From the NCBI GenBank assembly GCA_002709045.1, contig PAPJ01000009.1, positions 1 through 41,056 of the forward strand: a stretch of DNA of 41,056 bases. The letters run 5' to 3'. The position numbers and the translations under genes were made by a program. Below, piece after piece: positions 16,507 to 24,949 of this stretch. Below the pieces are notes generated by a model that saw nothing but the letters and a program-made list of their open reading frames with translations, was not told the origin of the DNA and did not search any database. How positions within the stretch are numbered: position 1 is the stretch's first letter; each line of letters opens with the position of its first letter. The stretch comes from Planctomycetaceae bacterium (GTDB lineage: Bacteria > Planctomycetota > Planctomycetia > Pirellulales > Pirellulaceae).

Positions 16507-18270
16507 TTAATAACCGACTGCGGTTCCGTCTTTACGCGGTTCGGTGGCACCATGTAGCACTCCATTTTTATGATCGATCAGGATACCTTGGTAACCACCA
16601 AATCCTCCGACACTTCGTTTTACGTTATGGCCGCGGGACTCCAGTTCGTTGACTACCGTATTAGGTATCCCGGATTCAACTTCGACGATCCCCGGGCCAC
16701 TGGATTTTTTTCCAGTCGGTGTGGAACTGCCCAGATGTCGAATTCGAGCCAGATCGCCGGCGTGCTGTATGTTCATGCCAAAGTCGATCATATTTACCAG
16801 AATTTGGACATGCCCCTGAGGTTGCATATCACCTCCCATCACCCCGAAGGAGAAATATGGTTTGTCCTCTTTGGTAACCATAGCCGGAATGATCGTATGG
16901 AACGGGCGTTTGTGTGGATCCAGTCGGTTAAGGTGATTTTCATCCAGAGAAAATAGAGCTCCGCGGTTTTGAATTGCAAAACCTACCTCCGGTGGTGTAA
17001 TTTTAGAACCAAATCCATGGAAGATACTTTGAATAAAAGAACAGCAGTTGCGATCTTTGTCGACGACTGTCAAATAGACCGTGTCGCCGTTAATTATTTT
17101 TGGATCACCGTGCCTGACATCCTGACTGGCTTGCTTCATATCAATCTGCTTACCACGTTGCTTCGCATATTCTTTGGAAATGAGTGAATTGACCGGGACG
17201 TCAACAACATCGATATCAGCATAAAATTTGGCGCGGTCTTCAAATGCGATTTTCTTAGCCTCACAGAACAGGTGTAACCAGTTTGTGCTGCCAGGACCCA
17301 TCGCTTTGACATCATAGGGTTCGATTAGGTTTAACATTTGTAAGGCAGCAATTCCCTGTCCGCTCGGCGGTAATTCCCAAATCTCATAGCCGCGATAGCT
17401 GGTGGATACCGGTTCGACCCAGGTGGCCCGATGGTTCAAAAAGTCGTCCATGGTGAAAAGACCGCCTACTTTATCACTGTAGGCAACGATTTCTCTAGCA
17501 ATCCTGCCACGATAGAAAGCATCAGCTCCCTGTTCAGCAATCAGTTGATAACTTTCTGCAAGTTTGGGAAGTCGGTATATTTCGCCAAAACCGGGAGCGT
17601 TTTTACCATCGATTAAATATGTTCGTGCTGATCCCGGATTGGCAGCCAGTGAAGGTGCCGAGACTTTCCAGTAATGGGCAATTACTTCCGATACGGGGAA
17701 ACCTTCGCGAGCAGTGTAAATGGAGGGAGCAAGAATTTCTTTCAATGAAACAGAACCGAAGCGTTCATTGAGTGCCTGCCAGCCGCTAACACATCCCGGA
17801 ACTGACCAGGCCAGAGGACCAAACAGTGGAATTTCATCCATATTATTGTCGGCGAAATATTTACGAGTCGCTTTGTATGGACTTCGTCCACTGGCATTTA
17901 GCCCGTAGAGTTTCTTAGATTTATTATCCCAGTAGATACAGAACAGATCACCTCCTATACCATTGCTCATGGGCTCTACAACTCCCAGCATCGCGTTAAC
18001 GGCAATTGCTGCATCGACTGCATTGCCTCCGGACTTGAGGATATCAAGACCAGTCTGTGCCGCTAATGGATGACTGGTTGCCACCATGCCGTTTTTGGCA
18101 ACCACAACGCTTCGGCTTTGCTTGGAGGGAGTCACAGGACGGTCGTAACCGGCCTGGCGGGAAATATCTTGAGCTTGGGCATCGAGAACTGGTTCTGTCA
18201 TGAGAATAAGGGCAAATAGAAAAGGGGTAACGATTGGAAACGGCGATCGGCTACGGCGGGATTGTGACAT
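16507..18270 (-). CDS. ggt: Gamma-glutamyltransferase (family T3), secreted
   Basis: An Ntn-hydrolase that transfers or hydrolyses the gamma-glutamyl group of glutathione and related compounds. From the ATG at 18270 it has 587 residues, starting with a basic N-terminus and hydrophobic signal segment (PFLFALILM, ending DAQAQ). The frame continues upstream to 18348, but a start there would put 26 residues before the signal. The precursor is cleaved autocatalytically before the nucleophile, probably Thr397 in GDTVYLTVVD. The large-subunit motifs SGGNAVDAAIA, EPMSNGIGGD and LPPSGQG are present. The gene lies 49 bases upstream of the exported oxidoreductase, so the two may be co-transcribed. Acylase relatives (cephalosporin acylase-like) are an alternative function. 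Confidence 0.9.
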   Translation of the reverse strand: MSQSRRSRSPFPIVTPFLFALILMTEPVLDAQAQDISRQAGYDRPVTPSKQSRSVVVAKNGMVATSHPLAAQTGLDILKSGGNAVDAAIAVNAMLGVVEPMSNGIGGDLFCIYWDNKSKKLYGLNASGRSPYKATRKYFADNNMDEIPLFGPLAWSVPGCVSGWQALNERFGSVSLKEILAPSIYTAREGFPVSEVIAHYWKVSAPSLAANPGSARTYLIDGKNAPGFGEIYRLPKLAESYQLIAEQGADAFYRGRIAREIVAYSDKVGGLFTMDDFLNHRATWVEPVSTSYRGYEIWELPPSGQGIAALQMLNLIEPYDVKAMGPGSTNWLHLFCEAKKIAFEDRAKFYADIDVVDVPVNSLISKEYAKQRGKQIDMKQASQDVRHGDPKIINGDTVYLTVVDKDRNCCSFIQSIFHGFGSKITPPEVGFAIQNRGALFSLDENHLNRLDPHKRPFHTIIPAMVTKEDKPYFSFGVMGGDMQPQGHVQILVNMIDFGMNIQHAGDLARIRHLGSSTPTGKKSSGPGIVEVESGIPNTVVNELESRGHNVKRSVGGFGGYQGILIDHKNGVLHGATEPRKDGTAVGY

Positions 18271-18402
18271 TGTATTGAAAAAAATGGTTCTTAGTATTCG
18301 AGACAGATAGAGACTTGGGAATCGGGTAGGATGAGAATGCTCATACAAGAAGAATCATCGAACCTTTCTTCCTTTAGGTTACCAAACTAAAAAGCCTACT
18401 TC

Positions 18403-19569
18403 ATGAACATTGTTACCAATTCACCGATAGTAATTACCGTTACCGTCTTTGCGTTGTCCGGATATGTTCATCAGGCCTCAGCTCAACCGCGGGTGATCGA
18501 ACCGGCAAAAGCGGCTGTGAAGCTTGGTATGAAGCCGATTATCGCAAGTGCTGCCAGTTATGTGGAGCAGAAGGACTGTTTTACCTGTCACCATCAGGCA
18601 TTGCCTGTAATAGCGGCCGTCCGGGCAGAAGCGATAGGGGTTCAGGCTGACCGCGATTGGTTAGAAAGTCAGCGTAAATTTACGGCTGATTTTTTTCTTC
18701 AGCGTAAGGCAGAATTAGCCAATGGGCGGGGAGTTCCCGGAGGAGCCTTTACGGCCGGATATGCGTTAGCGCAGTTTATAGCTACATCACAAATAACAAC
18801 GAGCGAACAGGCTAACCTTACAGACAGATTGGAAGCGACCGATGAGTTGCTCGGCTATCTACTGAAAATCTACAAGCCGGAACGGCCCTGGAAAATAAAT
18901 ACGATTCGTCCACCTTTGGAGTCTAGTGATTTTACGGCCACCGCACTGGCAATAGCAGCCTTAAGTACTTATGAGTTGGCCGAGTTGATGAAGCATGTGG
19001 ATGAAATTCGAATTTGGTATGGGAAGACCAAAGCGGATTCTGCAGAAGACAGAGCTTTTCAACTGATGGGATGGTATTGGCTGACAAACGCTCAATACAA
19101 TTATCAGGTTTCCGGAGTTTTATCCGACTTGAAGCCTGCTCCGCTGATAATCGGCAAAAAGATTGAACCACTTAAGCATTCCGAACCTTCCACGCTTGTG
19201 GCGGATAAAGTACGTTTACGAACTATGATCAACCAGCTGAAACAGCGTCAGCATGAAGATGGTGGTTGGGCACAAACTAAGCAAATGGAGAGCGATGCCT
19301 ATGCGACAGGACTAACAATGGCCGCCCTCTCAATGGTTCAGCCTGAATTAGTAGATGAAAAATGGTACTTGCGAGGGGTAAAGTACCTGCTCGAGACCCA
19401 GCAAAAAGATGGCACTTGGCGTGTTCTGACTCGTAGTGAGCCTATTCAGGAATACTTTGAATCGGGCTTTCCTCATAAAGAAGACCAGTTTATTTCAATT
19501 GCAGCCTCGTGCTGGAGCGTGATTGCATTAAGTCAGTATGTGAATGTGCGATTAAACGCTCCTAAATAG
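18403..19569 (+). CDS. Exported prenyltransferase/squalene-cyclase-fold protein with CXXCH motif
   Basis: A 388-residue protein with a hydrophobic N-terminal signal segment ending near ASAQ. It has a CFTCH motif at Cys59-His63, the classical c-type heme attachment sequence, followed by an all-alpha region with two QW-like repeats of the terpenoid cyclase toroid fold: QRQHEDGGW near 280 and QQKDGTW near 345. The DXDD motif of true squalene-hopene cyclases is not seen and the protein is much shorter than those enzymes (about 600 or more residues), so cyclase activity is unlikely. It may be a periplasmic heme protein or a binding scaffold. It is transcribed divergently from ggt. Confidence 0.75.
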   Translation: MNIVTNSPIVITVTVFALSGYVHQASAQPRVIEPAKAAVKLGMKPIIASAASYVEQKDCFTCHHQALPVIAAVRAEAIGVQADRDWLESQRKFTADFFLQRKAELANGRGVPGGAFTAGYALAQFIATSQITTSEQANLTDRLEATDELLGYLLKIYKPERPWKINTIRPPLESSDFTATALAIAALSTYELAELMKHVDEIRIWYGKTKADSAEDRAFQLMGWYWLTNAQYNYQVSGVLSDLKPAPLIIGKKIEPLKHSEPSTLVADKVRLRTMINQLKQRQHEDGGWAQTKQMESDAYATGLTMAALSMVQPELVDEKWYLRGVKYLLETQQKDGTWRVLTRSEPIQEYFESGFPHKEDQFISIAASCWSVIALSQYVNVRLNAPK

Positions 19570-19670
19570 TCGAATTTCTCGTTGTTTTAAGCGTTTTCCC
19601 ATCTATTAGAATTGCTTATTCCCACTTGCATCTGACCTTGTTAGTGGTAGATTTAATGAATTAAAGATAT

Positions 19671-19688
19671 TCCGTAATAGTTTACGGA
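19671..19688 (+). terminator. Weak hairpin downstream of the cyclase-fold gene
   Basis: TCCGTAA and TTACGGA form a perfect 7-bp stem with a TAGT loop, and a T-run begins 12 bases later. The long distance to the T-run makes it a weak terminator candidate; it may instead belong to the rpsO leader. The rest of the gap from 19570 to 19808 shows no gene. Confidence 0.3.
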
Positions 19689-19808
19689 CTGAGTATTGGT
19701 TTTTTCTGACTGGAGTATACCTGAAACAGGGTATTTTGGTTGGGGACATTTGATCGGTAGGAGTTCAACGGTTGGACATCCGTATCGGCAGAGAAAGTAG
19801 TAGTAACG

Positions 19809-20078
19809 ATGACAATTGCTAAAGAACGCAAGCAGGAATTAATTGGCGAATTTAAGAACGCGGATAACGATACCGGGTCACCGGAAGTTCAAATTGCAAT
19901 CTTAACCACTCGAATCAACAATCTGACCGAACACATGCGGTCGCACAAGAAAGACTATGCATGCCGTCGCGGTTTGCTGGCTCTTGTTAGTCGCCGCCGC
20001 CGGTTGTTGGACTACTTAAGAAAAATCGATCCTCAGCGATATCTAGATATTATTGGCAAGTTAGGCATCCGAAAGTAA
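19809..20078 (+). CDS. rpsO: 30S ribosomal protein S15
   Basis: A primary 16S rRNA-binding protein of the small ribosomal subunit platform. Its 89 residues are the normal length, with conserved [19 protein letters not shown] (here [18 protein letters not shown]) and [14 protein letters not shown] motifs. It precedes pnp, the classic rpsO-pnp order found in many bacteria. The 239-base upstream region has room for promoters and a leader. Confidence 0.97.
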   Translation: MTIAKERKQELIGEFKNADNDTGSPEVQIAILTTRINNLTEHMRSHKKDYACRRGLLALVSRRRRLLDYLRKIDPQRYLDIIGKLGIRK

Positions 20079-20104
20079 AACTCGGAGGTCTTCAGGCCAT
20101 TTCA

Positions 20105-20161
20105 GATTGTTCTTGTATTTTGCCGGAGACAATCTTATTTGGGCAGGCGAAGAATCCTGCC
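20105..20161 (+). promoter_or_regulatory. Two hairpins in the rpsO-pnp intergenic region
   Basis: GATTGT (20105-20110) can pair with ACAATC (20129-20134), and GGCAGG (20142-20147) with CCTGCC (20156-20161). A third imperfect stem, GCCTC with GAGGC, lies at 20282-20300 just upstream of pnp. In Escherichia coli this interval holds a terminator and an RNase III site through which PNPase limits its own expression; a similar role here is inference. No T-run follows the stems. Confidence 0.4.
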
Positions 20162-20337
20162 AGAACTAGCATCGCCTCTGATTTGCACCTATCTGTGGTC
20201 ATACCTACGACGGCAGCGATGATGATTAAACCGGGGCGGATTTAGTTGATGTAGTTTAGGAATGAAGTAAGTAAATTATTGGCCTCCGATTTGGAGAGGC
20301 TTGTAGGATTTTGTAGGTAAGAGAAAGAAATGTACGA

Positions 20338-22536
20338 ATGGAAAAGGTAAGAGTAGAAAGAGAAATTGGGGGGCAGACGTTTTCACTGGAAACAGGCTTC
20401 ATTGCGAAGCAGGCCGGAGCATGTGTTATTGCTCAGTATGGTGATACGGTTGTCTTAAATGCGGTAACATCAGGTACCCCTCGCGAAGGAATCGATTTTT
20501 TTCCACTGATGTGTGATTATCGAGAACGCTTTGCTGCCGCCGGAAAGTTCCCGGGTGGTTTTTTGAAACGAGAAGGACGTCCTTCAACAAAAGATACATT
20601 AACATCACGTCTTACGGATCGTCCGATTCGTCCATTGTTCCCTAAGGGTTTCAATGACGAAGTGATGTGTCAATCGACCGTGATTGCCAGTGATGCAATC
20701 AACGATGGTGATGTGGTTGCTATGAACGGTATCGCAGCAGCTCTACATATTTCGCCGTTACCGTTTGACGGACCGATTGCATCGGTTCGTGTTGGACGGA
20801 TTGATGGTCAGCTGGTAACTTTCCCAACAGTTGAAGATCTGGAAGAAAGCGATTTGGATATGATCGTTTCGGGAAGTCTGGAAGAAATCCTGATGATTGA
20901 AGGATTTGCTCGTGAAATGCCGGAAGATGAAATGGTGGAAGCCATTCTTTATGCTCACGAAGGTATCAAGCAGGTTTGCGAACTTCAGAATGAACTTCAC
21001 GGAAAATGTGATGTTCAGAAGCAGGAATTTATCGTTCCTGAAGATGATGGTATTGCCGATCAGTTGATTGAAAAATATTCGGAGCAATTTCGAACGGCTC
21101 AGTTGACCGAAGGTAAGCAGAATCGAGCGGAAGCTGTAAATGCAGTGAAAGCTACGATTAAGGACGATTTGATTCCGGATCCAGAAGCTGAAGATGCAAT
21201 CTGCTCAAAAGCTTTGAAAGCTGCTTTATATAAATTGGAATCTCACGTCATTCGTCAACTGATCGTCGAAGGTACTCGTCCTGACGGTCGTAAGCACGAT
21301 GAACTGCGTAACATCGAATGTTACGTTGATGTTCTGCCACGTGTTCATGGTTCCGCAGTATTTCAGCGAGGTGAAACTCAGGCGTTGGTCACTGTAACTC
21401 TTGGTACAAGCAAAGATGAACAGCGAGTCGACGGAATCAGTGATAATTATTCCAAGAAATTCATGCTGGACTATAACTTCCCGGGCTATAGCGTTGGTGA
21501 AGCGAAACCTAACCGTGGACCTGGACGCCGTGAAATCGGTCATGGCATGCTGGCTGAGCGAAGTGTGAAAGCTGTACTGCCTGATCCGGAGGATTTCCCA
21601 TATACCATTCGTGTAATTTCTGATATCACCGAGTCCAATGGTTCATCTTCACAAGCATCGGTTTGTGGAGCTACCCTTGGTTTGATGGCAGCTGGTGTAC
21701 CAATTAAGAATCCAGTAGCCGGTATTTCAATCGGATTGGTTCAGGACGGTGACCAGAATATTCTGTTGACAGATATTCAGGGTGCCGAAGACCACTTTGG
21801 TGATATGGACTTTAAAGTCGCTGGTACTCAGAAAGGTATCACTGGTATTCAGCTTGATCTAAAGATCAATGGTATTAGTGAACAGGTCATTCGTGACTCA
21901 TTGGTTCAGGCCAAGGAAGCACGGCTTAACATCATGCGAGAAATGATCCGGGAAATCGATCGTCCGCGGGCCGAGACTTCACAGTACGCTCCTCGTTTGA
22001 TCCGTATCAATATCGCTCCTGATAAGATTGGTGCTCTGATTGGTCCTGGCGGTAAAAATATTCGTCATATTCAGGAATCAACGGGTACCGTGGTTGAAGT
22101 AGATGATGATGGTGTTGTCACCATTGCCTCCACTAATGCTGAATGGGCTGAAGAAGCACGCGGTTTGGTGGAAGCCTATACAGCAACCGTTCAGGTTGGA
22201 AAAATTTATGAAGGTTCGATCAGCAGTATTAAGGACTTCGGTATCTTTGTTGAAATCCTCCCCGGTCGTGACGGATTGTGTCATATCAGTGAATTATCTG
22301 AACACTATATCTCTAATATCTCAGCCGCCGTTAACGAAGGCGATGTAGTCAAAGTTAAATGTATTGGTGTGGATGATCACGACAGAGTCAAGCTTAGCCG
22401 AAAAGCTGCTTTGGAGGAACTTGGCCAGGAGGATGACTGGGAGCCACAGGAACGCTCAGAGAATGACGGAGAACGTCGTCCTCGTCGTGATGGTGACCGT
22501 CGTGGTGGTGGTGGACGTCGTCGTCGCCGAGACTAA
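20338..22536 (+). CDS. pnp: Polyribonucleotide nucleotidyltransferase (PNPase)
   Basis: A phosphorolytic 3'-5' exoribonuclease and RNA polymerising enzyme of the RNA degradosome. Its 732 residues hold two RNase PH domains (about 10-140 and 320-545) around a helical linker. A KH domain follows (GxxG in IGPGGKNI near 568-575), then an S1 domain (about 620-690, with DFGIFVEILPG). After S1, the last 30 or so residues are a highly charged tail rich in Arg and Gly (DRRGGGGRRRRRD), which could add RNA binding. Catalytic-site motifs such as GDMDFKVAGT are intact. It lies 259 bases after rpsO and ends at a strong terminator. Confidence 0.97.
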   Translation: MEKVRVEREIGGQTFSLETGFIAKQAGACVIAQYGDTVVLNAVTSGTPREGIDFFPLMCDYRERFAAAGKFPGGFLKREGRPSTKDTLTSRLTDRPIRPLFPKGFNDEVMCQSTVIASDAINDGDVVAMNGIAAALHISPLPFDGPIASVRVGRIDGQLVTFPTVEDLEESDLDMIVSGSLEEILMIEGFAREMPEDEMVEAILYAHEGIKQVCELQNELHGKCDVQKQEFIVPEDDGIADQLIEKYSEQFRTAQLTEGKQNRAEAVNAVKATIKDDLIPDPEAEDAICSKALKAALYKLESHVIRQLIVEGTRPDGRKHDELRNIECYVDVLPRVHGSAVFQRGETQALVTVTLGTSKDEQRVDGISDNYSKKFMLDYNFPGYSVGEAKPNRGPGRREIGHGMLAERSVKAVLPDPEDFPYTIRVISDITESNGSSSQASVCGATLGLMAAGVPIKNPVAGISIGLVQDGDQNILLTDIQGAEDHFGDMDFKVAGTQKGITGIQLDLKINGISEQVIRDSLVQAKEARLNIMREMIREIDRPRAETSQYAPRLIRINIAPDKIGALIGPGGKNIRHIQESTGTVVEVDDDGVVTIASTNAEWAEEARGLVEAYTATVQVGKIYEGSISSIKDFGIFVEILPGRDGLCHISELSEHYISNISAAVNEGDVVKVKCIGVDDHDRVKLSRKAALEELGQEDDWEPQERSENDGERRPRRDGDRRGGGGRRRRRD

Positions 22537-22572
22537 CCCGTTAACCAGGCTTGTTTGAAGTTTATTGTTTAT

Positions 22573-22612
22573 CAGCCGGTTGTCCTGTTAGTCAGGTCGA
22601 CCGGCTGTTTTA
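22573..22612 (+). terminator. Intrinsic terminator after pnp
   Basis: CAGCCGGT (22573-22580) pairs with ACCGGCTG (22600-22607). An inner CCTG/CAGG pair extends the stem, and TTTTATT follows. It lies 36 bases after the pnp stop and separates it from the two-component genes. Confidence 0.85.
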
Positions 22613-22742
22613 TTGCATGGGTATGAAGCTGAGAGTTACAAAAGCACTCTACCAATTATCATGCGCAGACTAAAATAAAGAAGCAGACTATTTTGCCTCG
22701 GCAGATGTGCGAGGTTTTCCCGACGGGTAGCAGACTCAGACT

Positions 22743-23477
22743 ATGGTGGATCGCGAAGTAGAGCGTTGGCAGGAAAGATCTCAATTGCTGGAGAAGCAAT
22801 ATGCCGAACTTGCGCAAATTGCCGGCTCTCTGGCGCACGAGATAAAAAATCCGCTTTCAGTAATTCGCATGAATATGGAGTTAGTGGAAGAGGATTTGGA
22901 AGAGAGTGAGACGCCGCGAGAACGTCGGGTTTGGAGTAAGCTCCAGACAGTACACTCTCAATGCCAGCGTCTTGAGAAACTACTCAACGATTTCATGAAG
23001 TTTGCTCGTTTGCGGGATTTGGATCTTGAAATTGGTTCCCTGAACCGACAGATCACCTCTGTTCTGGATCTGTATGAAGCTCAGGCAAAATCTCAAAGTG
23101 TCAAAATTAACCGTTATCTGGATCCTGAACTGCCAGCGATGCATCTGGATCAGGAAACACTTCAGGCAGCATTGGCTAATTTGATAAAAAATGCGCTGGA
23201 GTCGATGGATGAAGGCGGAGAATTGACTGCGATTACGCGTGTTACGCCGGTTGGGATCGCGATGGATTTAATTGATACCGGATGCGGGATGAGTGATAAC
23301 ACAGCATTAAACATGTTCAATGCCTTTTATACGACCAAAACTACAGGCACAGGTCTGGGGTTACCGATGGCCCGTAAAGTTGTGCAGGCACATGGTGGAC
23401 GAATCGATGTCCAAAGCCAGGAAGAGCAGGGCACTAAATTTACTCTGGAATTCCCAACCCCGGCTCGACTTGACTGA
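22743..23477 (+). CDS. Cytoplasmic sensor histidine kinase without a sensor domain
   Basis: A 244-residue histidine kinase, probably partner of the NtrC-type regulator 40 bases downstream. A short coiled-coil start (about 4-24) leads into the HisKA dimerisation domain with the phospho-acceptor His32 in SLAHEIKNPLS. The HATPase domain follows, with the N box LANLIKNALES, G1 box DTGCGMS and G2 box GTGLGLP. There is no membrane segment and no PAS or GAF domain. An in-frame stop at 22728-22730, five codons before the ATG, rules out a longer protein, so the signal must be sensed through another protein or within the short coiled coil. Confidence 0.92.
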   Translation: MVDREVERWQERSQLLEKQYAELAQIAGSLAHEIKNPLSVIRMNMELVEEDLEESETPRERRVWSKLQTVHSQCQRLEKLLNDFMKFARLRDLDLEIGSLNRQITSVLDLYEAQAKSQSVKINRYLDPELPAMHLDQETLQAALANLIKNALESMDEGGELTAITRVTPVGIAMDLIDTGCGMSDNTALNMFNAFYTTKTTGTGLGLPMARKVVQAHGGRIDVQSQEEQGTKFTLEFPTPARLD

Positions 23478-23517
23478 GGCAATTTGCTTTAGATGCAATA
23501 AATGAAGGTACCCAAGA

Positions 23518-24912
23518 TTGACTGATACAAAACATATTTCGGAATTAGCTCCCGCGGATATTCGCGTCTTAGTGGTGGATAATGATCCCCCACTGGCAAC
23601 CGTGATGGTGGAAAGTTTGGAGTCTGTAGGTTATGACATCAGTATGGCAACGTCCGGTCCCGAAGGACTAAAGATGATTCAACAGAATCAGTATGACATT
23701 GTTATCACAGATCTAATGATGAATGATGTAGACGGCATGGGGATTCTCGAGAATGTAGCAGAGTTGCTCCCCAATGCTGAAGTGATCATGGTCACAGGCC
23801 ATGCCACGGTGCCGCGTGCCGTGGAGGCGATGCAGTTGGGAGCCTATAACTTCCTGGAAAAACCAATCACGCCCAGACGGCTCAGAGCTATTACGGCACG
23901 GGCAGTTGAAGCGGTAGCCTTACGTCGCTGTAATGTGGAACTACAACAGAGGCTAGATGAAAAGTTCGGTTTCGATGGCATTATTTATGCCAGTGACAAA
24001 ATGAAGTCAGTAATTGAACGCTTAAAACGCATCGCCCCGACCGATGCGACAGTTTTGATCACAGGTGAGAGTGGTACTGGGAAAGAACTTATTGCTCAGG
24101 CAATTCATCAGAATTCACCACGTAAGGGAAAACGTCTTGTGCCTCTCAACTGTGCTGCAGTTGCTGAGAATCTTGTTGAAAGTGAGTTATTTGGGCATGT
24201 GAAGGGAGCCTTTACTGACGCGCATTCAGATCGTATTGGAGCCTTTGAGTATGCTGATGGCGGTACTATTTTTCTGGATGAGATTGGTGATATGCCACTG
24301 GCCACTCAGACCAAACTTTTACGTGTTCTGGAAGAGAGTCGTCTTACCCGAGTAGGAGATAATTCTCCAATGGAGGTGAACGTCCGAGTTGTTTCGGCGA
24401 CGAATCTTATATTGGAAGACGCCGTGGAGAAGAGTGAATTCCGAAATGACCTGTATTACCGCTTAAAAGTGGTAACGGTCGAATTGCCTGCATTACGTGA
24501 GCGGCGTGATGATATCGTGCCTTTAGTCGATCACTTTCGCAAGCAATGTAACCAACGTCACAGTAAGAATGTCACAGCGGTGACACCCGCTGTGACTCGG
24601 CGATTTTATGCTTATGACTGGCCCGGTAATATTCGTCAGTTGAAGAATATTGTCGAGAGCATGGTGGTGCTCGATGTGGATGGAGTGCTGGATGTGGATG
24701 ATTTACCACCAGATTTTCATGTGGCTGGAGATGAACTCCCGGACAATTCACTGGGGCCGGTTGATTTGGTCGGACAGCCTATGGCGCAGATAGAAAAATG
24801 GGCTTATCAACAAACATTGGCACTTACCAATGGCAATCGCGAGGAAGCAGCCCGTATACTAGGAGTAGGTGCTCGTACAGTTTATCGTAAACTGAAGGAA
24901 TTTGAACTGTAA
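23518..24912 (+). CDS. NtrC-family sigma-54-dependent response regulator
   Basis: A transcription activator of 464 residues. The receiver domain (about 15-130) has the phospho-acceptor Asp65 in VITDLMM. The AAA+ domain (about 155-390) has Walker A GESGTGKE at 183-190 and Walker B IFLDEIGD. The Fis-type helix-turn-helix is at the C-terminus ([20 protein letters not shown]). The sigma-54 contact loop reads GAFTDA (230-235) instead of GAFTGA, a variant known in functional activators. The start is TTG at 23518, with GAAGG nine bases before it. It pairs with the upstream kinase; mutL follows after 37 bases, possibly in the same transcript. Confidence 0.94.
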   Translation: MTDTKHISELAPADIRVLVVDNDPPLATVMVESLESVGYDISMATSGPEGLKMIQQNQYDIVITDLMMNDVDGMGILENVAELLPNAEVIMVTGHATVPRAVEAMQLGAYNFLEKPITPRRLRAITARAVEAVALRRCNVELQQRLDEKFGFDGIIYASDKMKSVIERLKRIAPTDATVLITGESGTGKELIAQAIHQNSPRKGKRLVPLNCAAVAENLVESELFGHVKGAFTDAHSDRIGAFEYADGGTIFLDEIGDMPLATQTKLLRVLEESRLTRVGDNSPMEVNVRVVSATNLILEDAVEKSEFRNDLYYRLKVVTVELPALRERRDDIVPLVDHFRKQCNQRHSKNVTAVTPAVTRRFYAYDWPGNIRQLKNIVESMVVLDVDGVLDVDDLPPDFHVAGDELPDNSLGPVDLVGQPMAQIEKWAYQQTLALTNGNREEAARILGVGARTVYRKLKEFEL

Positions 24913-24949
24913 CTTTTCACCATAGTATTCCCTAAGGATGGGATTTAGC

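Noticed and set aside
16458..16565. Longer N-terminus for the exported oxidoreductase
   Set aside because: It would overlap the gamma-glutamyltransferase gene and bury the twin-arginine leader; the ATG at 16457 has a good ribosome binding site.
18403..19569. Genuine squalene-hopene cyclase
   Set aside because: The protein is too short and lacks a visible DXDD motif; only QW-like repeats are shared.
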